This document shows positions 13,985 to 21,274 of a stretch of 23,111 nucleotides of DNA, in pieces. The stretch is from positions 1 to 23,111 of the forward strand of contig JAEWFK010000149.1 in assembly GCA_023388835.1 (NCBI GenBank), given 5' to 3'. A program made the translations under genes and the position numbers. This DNA is from Pseudomonadota bacterium (lineage in GTDB: Bacteria; Pseudomonadota; Gammaproteobacteria; Burkholderiales; Burkholderiaceae_B). The notes below the pieces were generated by a model that was not told where the DNA came from, made no database searches, and saw only the letters and a list, made by a program, of their open reading frames with translations. How positions within the stretch are numbered: position 1 is the first letter of the stretch; each line of letters opens with the position of its first letter.

Positions 13985-15087
13985 GCATAGGCGCTTTGGT
14001 CGCGCGTCGGCAACAAGCGTTCGAGATCGATCTGCAGACCTACTGTGTCGCCCGGTGTGCAGCCCATGAGCCCATGTGCTTCGGCGAGCAGCGTGGTCCG
14101 ATCTTCAAGTTCCAGGTGCAGCTGGACCCGGTCGCCAAGAAAGGTCCTGCGCGCCACCTTTGCGCGAGCGCCGCCATTCGGGGGCAGGGCCAGATGAATG
14201 TCCTCGGGGCGCAGCATGACCTCCTTGCGTGCTCGCAGATGCTGTGGGCAAGTCAATTCGCTTCCTCCCAGCCGGATGACGCCCGCGGCGATGTCGTCCG
14301 GGCTGCGCGACAGCGTGTTGACGCGCCCCAGGAAGCGCGCGACAAAGGAGTGCGCAGGGTTGCGGTAAAGGCTCTCCGCGGTCCCGACCTGCACAATGCG
14401 GCCCGCCTCCATGACCGCCAGGCGGTCGGCGATCGCCATGGCTTCCTGCTGATCGTGCGTCACGTGCACCGCCGTAATTCCCAGGCGCCTCAACAGCTCC
14501 GCCAGCTCATCGCGCAAAGACTCCTTCAGTTTGGCATCAAGCGCGGCCATGGGTTCGTCAAGCAGCAGCACGCGCGGTTTCACCGCCACGGCGCGTGCCA
14601 GTGCCACGCGCTGGCGTTGGCCGCCTGACAGCTCCGAAGGCCGTTTCTTCTCCAATCCGTTCAGACGCACGAGATCGATCAGTTCACCCGCGACCTTTTG
14701 GCATTCACCGGCGCTGGCTCCGCGTATTTTCAAACCGTAGCTGATGTTGGCTTCGACCGTCATTTGCGGGAAGAGCGCGTAGCTTTGGAAAACCATGCCG
14801 ATGCCGCGCTTTTCCACGGGTAATCGAGTGACGTCCTGATCGCCGAAAACGATGTGGCTGCCCGCGTCGGCCGTCTCCAGCCCGGCAAGCAGCCGCAGCA
14901 GCGTGGTCTTTCCGCAGCCCGATGGTCCCAGCAGCGCCACGACTTCCCCGGCTTCAATCTCCAGGTTCACCGGAAGCAGGCCGCGTGTGCCGTCGGGATA
15001 AGTCTTGGCGCAATCCGTGATCACGATGCGCGTGCTTTTTGTGGACAAGGGGCGGGTATCGCGCCCGGTGTTGTGGTCAGCTTCCAT
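13981..15087 (-). CDS. ABC transporter ATP-binding protein
   Basis: A 368-residue nucleotide-binding subunit of an importer of the spermidine/iron/phosphonate (PotA-FbpC-PhnT) type. It has Walker A GPSGCGKTT (54-62), Q-loop VFQSYALFPQ, signature LSGGQRQRVALARA (153-166), Walker B VLLLDEPMAALDA (173-185) and H-loop VTHDQQEA. A C-terminal TOBE-like domain includes KEVMLRPEDIHLA, consistent with substrate or regulatory sensing. An N-terminal extension of about 20 residues precedes the domain. The start overlaps the preceding permease by 11 bases and the stop overlaps the phosphodiesterase by four, so all are in one operon. Confidence 0.94.
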   Translation of the reverse strand: MEADHNTGRDTRPLSTKSTRIVITDCAKTYPDGTRGLLPVNLEIEAGEVVALLGPSGCGKTTLLRLLAGLETADAGSHIVFGDQDVTRLPVEKRGIGMVFQSYALFPQMTVEANISYGLKIRGASAGECQKVAGELIDLVRLNGLEKKRPSELSGGQRQRVALARAVAVKPRVLLLDEPMAALDAKLKESLRDELAELLRRLGITAVHVTHDQQEAMAIADRLAVMEAGRIVQVGTAESLYRNPAHSFVARFLGRVNTLSRSPDDIAAGVIRLGGSELTCPQHLRARKEVMLRPEDIHLALPPNGGARAKVARRTFLGDRVQLHLELEDRTTLLAEAHGLMGCTPGDTVGLQIDLERLLPTRDQSAYA

Positions 15088-15877
15088 AGCGTTTCTGAAT
15101 GAGGGTGGTGAGCGCCTGCAGCAGCCAGAGCACGGGCAGGATCACAATGAGAAAGACGAGAGTGTAGGCGGAGCCCACTTCGATCCGCATGGACGCGTAG
15201 CTGTCGGCCAGGCCGACAGGCAGCGTCCGCGTGAGCGGAGTGTGCAGCATCCAGGTCAGGTTGAATTCCCCGATGGACAAAGTGAAGACCATCAGCATGC
15301 CGGCGACAATCGCGGGAAGAACGGCAGGCACCAGCACGCCGAGGAATCGTTGCAGGAAGCCTGCGCCGAGCGTGCGCGCCGCCTCTTCGATGGCCAGCAG
15401 TTCCGGGCGCTGGAACGCCGCCGACACGGTACGGACCATGAAAGGTAGCGTGAAGACGACATGGCCGATCAGGATGAAGCCGAAGCTCTGACGCAGCGTG
15501 GTCATGTTGCCGTAGACAAGGATCAGCGCGAGGGCGGTGGCGAGGCCGGGAATGGCCACCGGCAGCAGCAGCAGCTCCTCGAAGGCGCGTGCCCAGCGCG
15601 AGCGGCTGCGGGCCAGCCCGTACGCGCAGGGCACTCCAAGCAGCAGGGTACACAGCACGCAAGCCAGGGCGAGCATGATCGAGGCGCCCACGGTGCTCCC
15701 GTAGACCTCCCAGACTTGCTGCACCCATCGCAGCGTCAGCCCGCTGGACAGGCCGCGGTTGTAGTTATTGACCAGCCCGGCCATGACGGAGACGAGCACG
15801 GGGCCGATCATGAACACGCAGATGCCGGCGGTGGTGAGAAAAAGCAGAGGAGAGCGCGAGGTGCTGGAGGGTTTCAT
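15077..15877 (-). CDS. ABC transporter permease, second subunit
   Basis: A 266-residue inner-membrane protein with about six hydrophobic segments. The first is near residues 11-34, and others begin near ASIMLALACVLCTLLLGVP and LPVAIPGLATALALILVYG. The cytoplasmic EAA loop that docks on the ATPase is at 164-188 (EEAARTLGAGFLQRFLGVLVP). This is a binding-protein-dependent transport inner-membrane component of the PotC/PhnV kind. Its start lies 10 bases after the first permease stop, with AAGGAG just upstream, and its end overlaps the ATPase start. The two permeases presumably form a heterodimeric channel. Confidence 0.92.
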   Translation of the reverse strand: MKPSSTSRSPLLFLTTAGICVFMIGPVLVSVMAGLVNNYNRGLSSGLTLRWVQQVWEVYGSTVGASIMLALACVLCTLLLGVPCAYGLARSRSRWARAFEELLLLPVAIPGLATALALILVYGNMTTLRQSFGFILIGHVVFTLPFMVRTVSAAFQRPELLAIEEAARTLGAGFLQRFLGVLVPAVLPAIVAGMLMVFTLSIGEFNLTWMLHTPLTRTLPVGLADSYASMRIEVGSAYTLVFLIVILPVLWLLQALTTLIQKRYGS

Positions 15878-15887
15878 AGCGTTCTCC

Positions 15888-16718
15888 TTATTGGGCCGGA
15901 TTGGCGTCGGTGCTTAATACGCGGGCAACGAAGAGCACACCCCAGGTCACCAGTCCCAGTGCGATCGAAAGCGAGGCCGCGACGGCAAAGTTCGCGTAGT
16001 TGGTGAATTCGTTGTAGATGGTGATAGGCAGCACTTCGAACTGGCTCGACAAGGTGAAGGCCGTGCCGAATGCGCCCATGGCGGTGGCGAACACAATGGC
16101 GCCGCAAGCCACGGTGGTGGGCAGGAGTTGCGGCCACCATGCGTCGCGCGTGATCTGCCAGCGTGTGGCGCCCAGGACCCGGGCCGCTTCTTCCAGCTGG
16201 GGGTCCATGGATTCTGCCGCAGCGGTGTACGAAGCGATGGCCCGCGGCAGAGAGAAGTACAGATAGGCCAGAAAGAGGCCCAGCATTCCATAGGCAAAGG
16301 TCATGCGCCCAAGACCCATGCTGTGGGTCAGACTGGCAAAGCCGCCTTGCCGTCCGCCGATCAGGATCACAAAGAAACCCACGATCACGCCCGGAAAGGC
16401 CAACGGGGCGGTCAGCAGCGAAAGCAGAGCCTGGCGGCCGCGAAAGCGGCGGCGCGCCAAGTAGATGCCGACCGACGCACCCAGAATGAGCGTGACCAAG
16501 GTCGTCGCCAGGGAAAGCCATAAGGTATTGAGCAGGCTTTCCAGATAGCGGCTACTGGTGAGCACAAGGAAATAGGTCTCCCATCCCTTCCCCGCCGGGA
16601 GCGCCACGAGGGCGGCGATAGGCAAGAGCCAGAAGGCGGCAAAGAAGATCGCGGCGGGCAGTACGCACAATGAGCGTATCCGCCGTGCGCGATTCATTGG
16701 GTGCATGGAGTCGGTCAT
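15888..16718 (-). CDS. ABC transporter permease, first subunit
   Basis: A 276-residue inner-membrane protein with about six hydrophobic segments: 20-40, 62-88, 100-122, 138-158, and two near the C-terminus around CGAIVFATAMGAFGTAF and FAVAASLSIALGLVTWGVLF. The EAA loop is at 176-196 (EEAARVLGATRWQITRDAWWP). It pairs with the next permease in one importer. The start is uncertain: ATG 16718, 16706 and 16697 are all in frame near the N-terminus, and none has a good ribosome-binding site. It lies 21 bases after the binding-protein stop. Confidence 0.91.
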   Translation of the reverse strand: MTDSMHPMNRARRIRSLCVLPAAIFFAAFWLLPIAALVALPAGKGWETYFLVLTSSRYLESLLNTLWLSLATTLVTLILGASVGIYLARRRFRGRQALLSLLTAPLAFPGVIVGFFVILIGGRQGGFASLTHSMGLGRMTFAYGMLGLFLAYLYFSLPRAIASYTAAAESMDPQLEEAARVLGATRWQITRDAWWPQLLPTTVACGAIVFATAMGAFGTAFTLSSQFEVLPITIYNEFTNYANFAVAASLSIALGLVTWGVLFVARVLSTDANPAQ

Positions 16719-16739
16719 CTCGGAAAAACTCGAATCGGT

Positions 16740-17750
16740 TTACTGAACGTGCTTGAGGTAGCTGTCGGCAAAATCGCGCTGGACTTCAGCCATGCGGCCG
16801 TAGTCAATGGGCTGCACGCGAGCGTAGTCCGAAGCGGGCAGGAAGAGCGCCTCAATATCCTTCGGCATGGCGTCGGCGCGAACCGGGCGCAGGAAGGCGC
16901 GTGCCCAGATGGCCTGTCCTTCATCGGACATGACGAAGTCCAGCGCCTTGCGTCCGTTGTCGGCATGGGGAGCGTTTGCGACCAGGCTCATGACGTAAGG
17001 GACCGCAATGGTGCCTTCCTGCGGGATCACGAATTCGACATTGGCCTGATCCTTATGCTTGGCGCGGTAGGCGTTGAAGTCGTAATCCAGCAGGATCCCG
17101 ATTTCACCGGACAACAGGCGGGCATACGAAGTCTGCTTCGGAACGATGGGCGAATTCGCCTGCAGCTTCTTCAGGTAGTCCAGGCCTGGCTGAACGTTGT
17201 CCACCGACCCGCCATGGGCTTGGTTGGCGGCCATGGCCGCCACGTAGCCCACGAAGGCCGAAGACGGATCCAGATAGCCGACGAGTCCCTTGTACTCGGG
17301 TTTCAGCAGATCGGCCCACGACTGGGGAATGGGTTTGCCATCGAGCGCGTCCACATTGACCATGAAGCCCATGGTGCCCGAGTGAATGGTGAACCAATGG
17401 CCGTCCGGGTCCTTCAGGTCGGCGGGAATCTCATCCCAATGTTCGGGCTTGTAGGTATCGACTACTCCTTCGGTCTTGGCCTGCGCGGCAAAGGAGATCC
17501 CGAGATAGACGATGTCCGCGACAGGGTTGGATTTTTCAGCCACCAGCTGGGCGAGCGATTGGCCCGAGTTCTTGTTGTCGGCAGGAATGGAGATGCCGGT
17601 CTTGTCTTTGATGGCGCGCAGCTGCGTGCCCCAGTCGGCCCATTCAGTCGGGCAGTTGTAGCAGATGGCGGTCTGCGCCTGGACGCCTGCGGCGGAAAGA
17701 CCCAGGGCCAGCAGGCCCGCGTGCGCGATACGTTTCAGGAGTAACGACAT
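16740..17750 (-). CDS. Periplasmic substrate-binding protein of the ABC importer
   Basis: A 336-residue extracellular solute-binding protein of the iron/spermidine/aminoethylphosphonate-like cluster. The signal peptide spans residues 1-25 (MSLLLKRIAH start, VQA-Q cleavage). The mature chain has VADIVYLGISFAAQAKTEGVVD, GTMGFMVNVDAL, LLSGEIGILLDYDFNAYR and SDEGQAIWARAFLRPVR, which are typical of this fold. An unusual Cys pair, C30 and C33 (CYNC), sits at the mature N-terminus. The reading frame continues upstream to 17954, but ATG 17750 gives the signal peptide and has GGAG 6 bases before it. The substrate cannot be assigned. Phosphonate, phosphodiester and polyamine are all possible, and the adjacent phosphodiesterase favours a phosphorylated compound. 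Confidence 0.9.
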   Translation of the reverse strand: MSLLLKRIAHAGLLALGLSAAGVQAQTAICYNCPTEWADWGTQLRAIKDKTGISIPADNKNSGQSLAQLVAEKSNPVADIVYLGISFAAQAKTEGVVDTYKPEHWDEIPADLKDPDGHWFTIHSGTMGFMVNVDALDGKPIPQSWADLLKPEYKGLVGYLDPSSAFVGYVAAMAANQAHGGSVDNVQPGLDYLKKLQANSPIVPKQTSYARLLSGEIGILLDYDFNAYRAKHKDQANVEFVIPQEGTIAVPYVMSLVANAPHADNGRKALDFVMSDEGQAIWARAFLRPVRADAMPKDIEALFLPASDYARVQPIDYGRMAEVQRDFADSYLKHVQ

Positions 17751-17811
17751 GGAGAGCTCCATTTGGGTTGTGAACGAGTCGGTATGAGGGCCCGAAGACC
17801 CGGGAAGGAAT

Positions 17812-18846
17812 TCAAAGTGCGATAGGAGCCTGCGCGCAGGACTCCGCCCAGCGGATGTGATAGGGCAGGGTGATGCTTTCGGAGGGCTCAGGCCGACGCC
17901 GCCGTTCGATGCTGTCGACGAGCCAGTGCACCGCGGACTTCCCCAGCTCCACATTGGGCTGAGCGACGGTGCTCAGGCTGGGAGTCAAATCGCGGCCCAG
18001 GTTGATCCCGTCGAAGCCGGTGATGCTGATGTCCCTTGGTACATTGAGCCCGCGCTCGTGCGCCGCCCGCATGGCCCGCATGGCCAACAAGTCGTTGGAG
18101 CAGACAAGGGCGGTGGGTCGATCGCCGTGTTCCAGTGCATCAGCCACCTCGCGGATCGCCGTTTCGACGAAGGGAACTTCGATCAATGCGGCAGGCTCGA
18201 GGCCGGCATGGCGCATGGCGTCCTTGAAACCGGCGTGCCGTTGTTGCGCGCGATCGGACGCGCTGAGCCGGCCGCAAACCATGGCGATTCGACGGTGGCC
18301 CAGGCCCACCAGTCCCTGGACAATATCGTGCATGGCGGCGGCGCCGGCGACCGACACACAGGGGTGTGCGTCATGCCGGTTGTAGATCAGTACATAAGGC
18401 ACGCCTTGCCGCTGCAAGCGTTGAACGGCGACAGAGCTGGCGGCGTCTGACACGACCAGCACCATGCCGTCCACTCCGAAAGACAGCAGTTGCTCCACGG
18501 CTTGCTGTTCCGTTTCGACGCGGTATTGCGTGGTGACCGGCATGATGGCGTAGCCTCCCATGGCCGTCGCTCCCGCCATGCCTTGCAGGCATTCCGCAAA
18601 GACAGGGTTGTCCAGCGTAGGAAGAACGATGCCAACCACTTGGCTGCGCTGAGTGCGCAGCGTGCGCGCCGAGGCATTCGGCCGGTAGCCGAATTCGCTC
18701 GCCACAGCAAGAACCGCTTCGCGCGTCCGGGCCTGCACGAGTTCCGGGTTGTTGAACACACGTGACACGGTGGCCGGCGACACGCCTGCGCGATGGGCTA
18801 TATCGACAATGGAGACGCGGGGTGGATTCAGCTCGGGCTGGCTCAT
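17812..18846 (-). CDS. LacI-family transcriptional regulator
   Basis: A 344-residue repressor. The N-terminal helix-turn-helix is at about 12-32 (SIVDIAHRAGVSPATVSRVF), followed by the hinge region (SARTLRTQRSQVVGIVLPTL) and a periplasmic-binding-protein-like effector domain. LacI-type regulators usually bind a sugar or nucleoside-like effector. It lies 61 bases before the binding-protein gene on the same strand and probably controls the ABC-phosphodiesterase operon. ATG 18846 is chosen. A TTG at 18861 would add five residues, and neither has a clear ribosome-binding site. A probable operator lies 21 bases upstream. Confidence 0.93.
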   Translation of the reverse strand: MSQPELNPPRVSIVDIAHRAGVSPATVSRVFNNPELVQARTREAVLAVASEFGYRPNASARTLRTQRSQVVGIVLPTLDNPVFAECLQGMAGATAMGGYAIMPVTTQYRVETEQQAVEQLLSFGVDGMVLVVSDAASSVAVQRLQRQGVPYVLIYNRHDAHPCVSVAGAAAMHDIVQGLVGLGHRRIAMVCGRLSASDRAQQRHAGFKDAMRHAGLEPAALIEVPFVETAIREVADALEHGDRPTALVCSNDLLAMRAMRAAHERGLNVPRDISITGFDGINLGRDLTPSLSTVAQPNVELGKSAVHWLVDSIERRRRPEPSESITLPYHIRWAESCAQAPIAL

Positions 18847-18867
18847 GCAAACATCAGTCAATATTCG

Positions 18868-18883
18868 ATGAAAACGATTTCAT
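18868..18883. promoter_or_regulatory. Probable LacI-family operator
   Basis: ATGAAAACGATTTCAT is a near-perfect palindrome with a central CG, the usual form of LacI-family operators (TGAAAnCGnTTTCA). A -10-like TAAAAT on the minus strand (ATTTTA at 18882-18887) overlaps its edge, so binding would block lacI transcription. No second copy was found in the 61-base gap before the binding-protein gene. Confidence 0.65.
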
Positions 18884-19030
18884 TTTAAACGCGAAACATG
18901 ACACACTTGTTACGCCGAATCGATGGCCGAACCGATGGCCCGAACTGGCGGGGCTAGTCGGCGGCGTTTTCCCCGGCATCCATGGTCTTCAGCATGGCGA
19001 GGAGAAAAAGATGTGCTTGTCGCTTTTTGC

Positions 19031-19039
19031 TGCTAGAAT
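19031..19039 (+). promoter_or_regulatory. Extended -10 promoter of rplS
   Basis: TGCTAGAAT combines the TGn extension with TAGAAT (5 of 6). It is followed by a GC-rich discriminator, AGCGGGC, as seen in promoters repressed by ppGpp in the stringent response. The -35 region is poor. The predicted leader is about 80 bases. Confidence 0.5.
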
Positions 19040-19062
19040 AGCGGGCTATTTACCTCATCCTC

Positions 19063-19104
19063 TGGCGGGGCGTAGTAGAAAAAAGCGTCAGCCCGGCGCC
19101 GCCA
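19063..19104 (+). other. Stem-loop in the rplS leader
   Basis: TGGCGG (19063-19068) pairs with CCGCCA (19099-19104), with further partial pairing inside, ending about 20 bases before the GTG start. It is possibly a translational control element, but nothing identifies it as a known regulatory RNA. Confidence 0.3.
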
Positions 19105-19125
19105 AGATGGTCATTGGAGTCAACC

Positions 19126-19509
19126 GTGAATCTTATTGAAATCCTTGAACAGGAAGAAATCCAGCGCCTGACCGGTGGTCAAGCCCTGCCCGAATTCGGC
19201 CCCGGCGACACCGTGGTCGTTAACGTGAACGTGGTCGAAGGCACCCGCAAGCGCGTGCAGGCCTACGAAGGCGTTGTCATCGGCCGCCGCAACCGTGGTC
19301 TGAACTCTTCCTTCATCGTGCGCAAGATCTCGTCCGGCGAAGCTGTGGAACGTACCTTCCAGCTTTACTCGCCCCAGATCGCAAGCATCGAAGTCAAGCG
19401 TCGCGGCGATGTCCGCCGTGCTAAACTGTACTACCTGCGCAGCCGTTCTGGTAAGTCTGCCCGCATCAAGGAAAAGTTGGTCCGTTCCAACAAGAAGACT
19501 GCCGCTTAA
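19126..19509 (+). CDS. rplS: 50S ribosomal protein L19
   Basis: A 127-residue ribosomal protein at the 30S-50S interface. The sequence is diagnostic: NLIEILEQEEIQ, VVVNVNVVEGTRKRVQAYEG, VVIGRRNRGLNSSFIVRKIS and VERTFQLYSPQIASIEV. The start is GTG at 19126, with GGAG at 19116-19119. An upstream in-frame TTG at 19114 overlaps that ribosome-binding site and is rejected. The usual partners rpsP, rimM and trmD are not immediately upstream here. rplS has its own probable promoter and terminator, with the LacI transcription unit diverging on its other side. Confidence 0.98.
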   Translation: MNLIEILEQEEIQRLTGGQALPEFGPGDTVVVNVNVVEGTRKRVQAYEGVVIGRRNRGLNSSFIVRKISSGEAVERTFQLYSPQIASIEVKRRGDVRRAKLYYLRSRSGKSARIKEKLVRSNKKTAA

Positions 19510-19533
19510 CTTACAGCGGTCCAGCTTCACATC

Positions 19534-19565
19534 AAAGGCACCCCAGAGCGGGTGCCTTTGTTTTT
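19534..19565 (+). terminator. Intrinsic terminator of rplS
   Basis: AAAGGCACCC (19534-19543) and GGGTGCCTTT (19550-19559) form a perfect 10-bp stem with loop CAGAGC. They are followed by G and TTTTT (19561-19565). Classic rho-independent form, 24 bases after the stop. Confidence 0.95.
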
Positions 19566-19572
19566 GCATTCT

Positions 19573-20307
19573 ATGGACCCCATTCCTCCTATATTCTGGC
19601 CCAAGCACGTCGCTGGATTCGATCCCACCACCCAGCCGATCGTATCGGTTCCGCCGCTACCCGCGCTGTCCGCCGCCACGCTGCAGCTTCCCTTCATACG
19701 CAAGGCCTTCTCGCTTTCGGTTCCATGGCAGGTCGAGCCCGTCTTCATGGGTTATTTCGACCTCGACATCACGGGCCGCAGCGACATCAGAGCGGCGGCC
19801 GTCTTCATCCCTTTGGTCGAACGGTCCGACGGACTCCACGTGATGTTCACCCGGCGCGCAGCGCATCTGTACAACCATGCGGGACAGATCTGCTTTCCGG
19901 GCGGACGTATCGAGCCCACCGACGTTGACTACGTGCAGGCCGCCTTGCGCGAAACCTGGGAAGAGGTCGGCGTGACGCCTGATTTCGTTGAGTTGATCGG
20001 CACTCAACCCAGCTTCCTGACATCCACGCGCTACACAATGAAGCCCGTCATCGGGGTGTTGCGACCCGGCTATACGCTGACCCCTGACCGCAGCGAGGTG
20101 GAGGAAGTCTTTGAAGTGCCGCTGTCCCTATTGCTCGACCCGGCGCAGCATCGTCTGCACGAGATCCGTCAGGAGCAGGGCGCACCACGGCGCTTCTTTT
20201 CCGTCAGCTGGGGCGACTATTTCATCTGGGGCGCTACCGCCGCTCTGATACGCAACCTCTACCATTACCTCGCGGCCGCCGAAGCCTCTGGCATCGATCC
20301 GGTCTGA
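19573..20307 (+). CDS. Nudix hydrolase, CoA pyrophosphatase type (NudL-like)
   Basis: A 244-residue cytoplasmic Nudix hydrolase. The Nudix box runs from G110 to V134 with RETWEEVGV (R126, E127, E130, E131). Just before it, FTRRAAHLYNHAGQICFPGG resembles the extra motif that marks coenzyme A pyrophosphatases (NudL), which cut CoA to 3',5'-ADP and phosphopantetheine. The spacing of the box matches E. coli NudL as I recall it. ATG 19573 is only 8 bases after the rplS terminator and has no ribosome-binding site. An in-frame GTG at 19552 lies within the terminator stem. The start and promoter are therefore unclear. It is convergent with rsgA. Confidence 0.88.
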   Translation: MDPIPPIFWPKHVAGFDPTTQPIVSVPPLPALSAATLQLPFIRKAFSLSVPWQVEPVFMGYFDLDITGRSDIRAAAVFIPLVERSDGLHVMFTRRAAHLYNHAGQICFPGGRIEPTDVDYVQAALRETWEEVGVTPDFVELIGTQPSFLTSTRYTMKPVIGVLRPGYTLTPDRSEVEEVFEVPLSLLLDPAQHRLHEIRQEQGAPRRFFSVSWGDYFIWGATAALIRNLYHYLAAAEASGIDPV

Positions 20308-20321
20308 AAACTACAGTTTTT
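20306..20321. terminator. Weak bidirectional hairpin between nudL-like gene and rsgA
   Basis: AAAACT-AC-AGTTTT with a following T lies in the 34-base gap between convergent stops. The loop is too small for the full stem and the pairing is AT-only near the base, so it is at best a weak terminator. Confidence 0.3.
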
Positions 20322-20341
20322 CAACACCGCAGTCTCAGTCT

Positions 20342-21274
20342 TCAATAGCTGCGTTGCGCTTCGTTCTCAGCGAGCAGGCGCTGGTAGAGCGCATGCCGTT
20401 CAGGGGCGATGTCGCCGCGTTCCAGTGCAGCGAGCACGCCGCAGCCGGGCTCGTGGCGGTGGCTGCAGTTATAGAAGCGGCAGTGAGCCGTAGGTTCCTT
20501 GAATTCCGGAAAACCCAACAAGATGTCTTCGGCTGACAGGTGATTCAGGCCGAATGCCTGAAACCCCGGGGAATCGATAAGCGTCCCCTGATTGTCCGGC
20601 AGACGATACAGACGCGTGGCCGTCGTGGTGTGCCGCCCCGTACCGAGCGCCTGCGAGTGCTCTTGCGTATGGGCGCGGGCATTCGGCACCAGGGCATTCA
20701 ATATCGTGGACTTTCCCATGCCGCTTTGGCCAAGCAGCAGGGCACAGTGCCCCCGCAACAAGGGTAGCAAGGTCTCGCGCGTCGCTTTTTCGTTCGTGGC
20801 ATCGGTTTCGATTATGGGCACACCCAGCCGATGAAAGGCGCCGAGCCGTTGCCTGGCGGCAGTGACCGAGGGCAGGTCGGCCTTGTTCAGGACGATCAAG
20901 GGCTCAACGTCGGCGCTCCACGCGCCCACCAGCGCCCGGCCGGCCAGTTCATCTGAAAACATCGGCTCTGGGGCCACCACAATCAACAAGCGATCGACAT
21001 TCGCGGCAAATTGCTTGGTCCGCATGTCGTCGGAGCGATAGAGCAAGTTGCGGCGCTCCAGTATGCGCTCGATCGTCCCTTCTTCGCCCTGCAGCATGAC
21101 GATCACGCGGTCGCCCACAGCGGCACCCCCCTTTTTACCCCGAGGAAAGCACTTTCTTAGCGAGCCGTCGTCCAGCTCCACCATGTAATGGCGTCCGTGG
21201 GACGAAACGATGGTACCTGTCCGCTCGGACGCGGTCCGGGAAGCGTTCGAGTCGGCATGCTCAGGCAGGGGCAT
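20342..21274 (-). CDS. rsgA: Small ribosomal subunit biogenesis GTPase RsgA
   Basis: A 310-residue circularly permuted GTPase that helps mature the 30S subunit. An N-terminal OB-fold (about 18-75, GTIVSSHGRHYMVEL) comes before the G domain, whose motifs run in permuted order: G4 NKAD (130-133), G1 GQSGMGKST (182-190), switch region GRHTTT (213-218) and G3 DSPG (234-237). The C-terminal zinc-binding domain has C265, C270, H272 and C278. All motifs are intact. The ATG overlaps the end of the upstream M48 protease gene by 14 bases, so the two are probably translated from one message. The ribosome-binding site is weak. Confidence 0.96.
   Translation of the reverse strand: MPLPEHADSNASRTASERTGTIVSSHGRHYMVELDDGSLRKCFPRGKKGGAAVGDRVIVMLQGEEGTIERILERRNLLYRSDDMRTKQFAANVDRLLIVVAPEPMFSDELAGRALVGAWSADVEPLIVLNKADLPSVTAARQRLGAFHRLGVPIIETDATNEKATRETLLPLLRGHCALLLGQSGMGKSTILNALVPNARAHTQEHSQALGTGRHTTTATRLYRLPDNQGTLIDSPGFQAFGLNHLSAEDILLGFPEFKEPTAHCRFYNCSHRHEPGCGVLAALERGDIAPERHALYQRLLAENEAQRSY

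Noticed and set aside
18994..19041. Possible 15-codon leader peptide (MARRKRCACRFLLLE) before rplS
   Set aside because: No ribosome-binding site, it spans the predicted rplS -10 element so would not be on that transcript, and it has no attenuator-like codon run.
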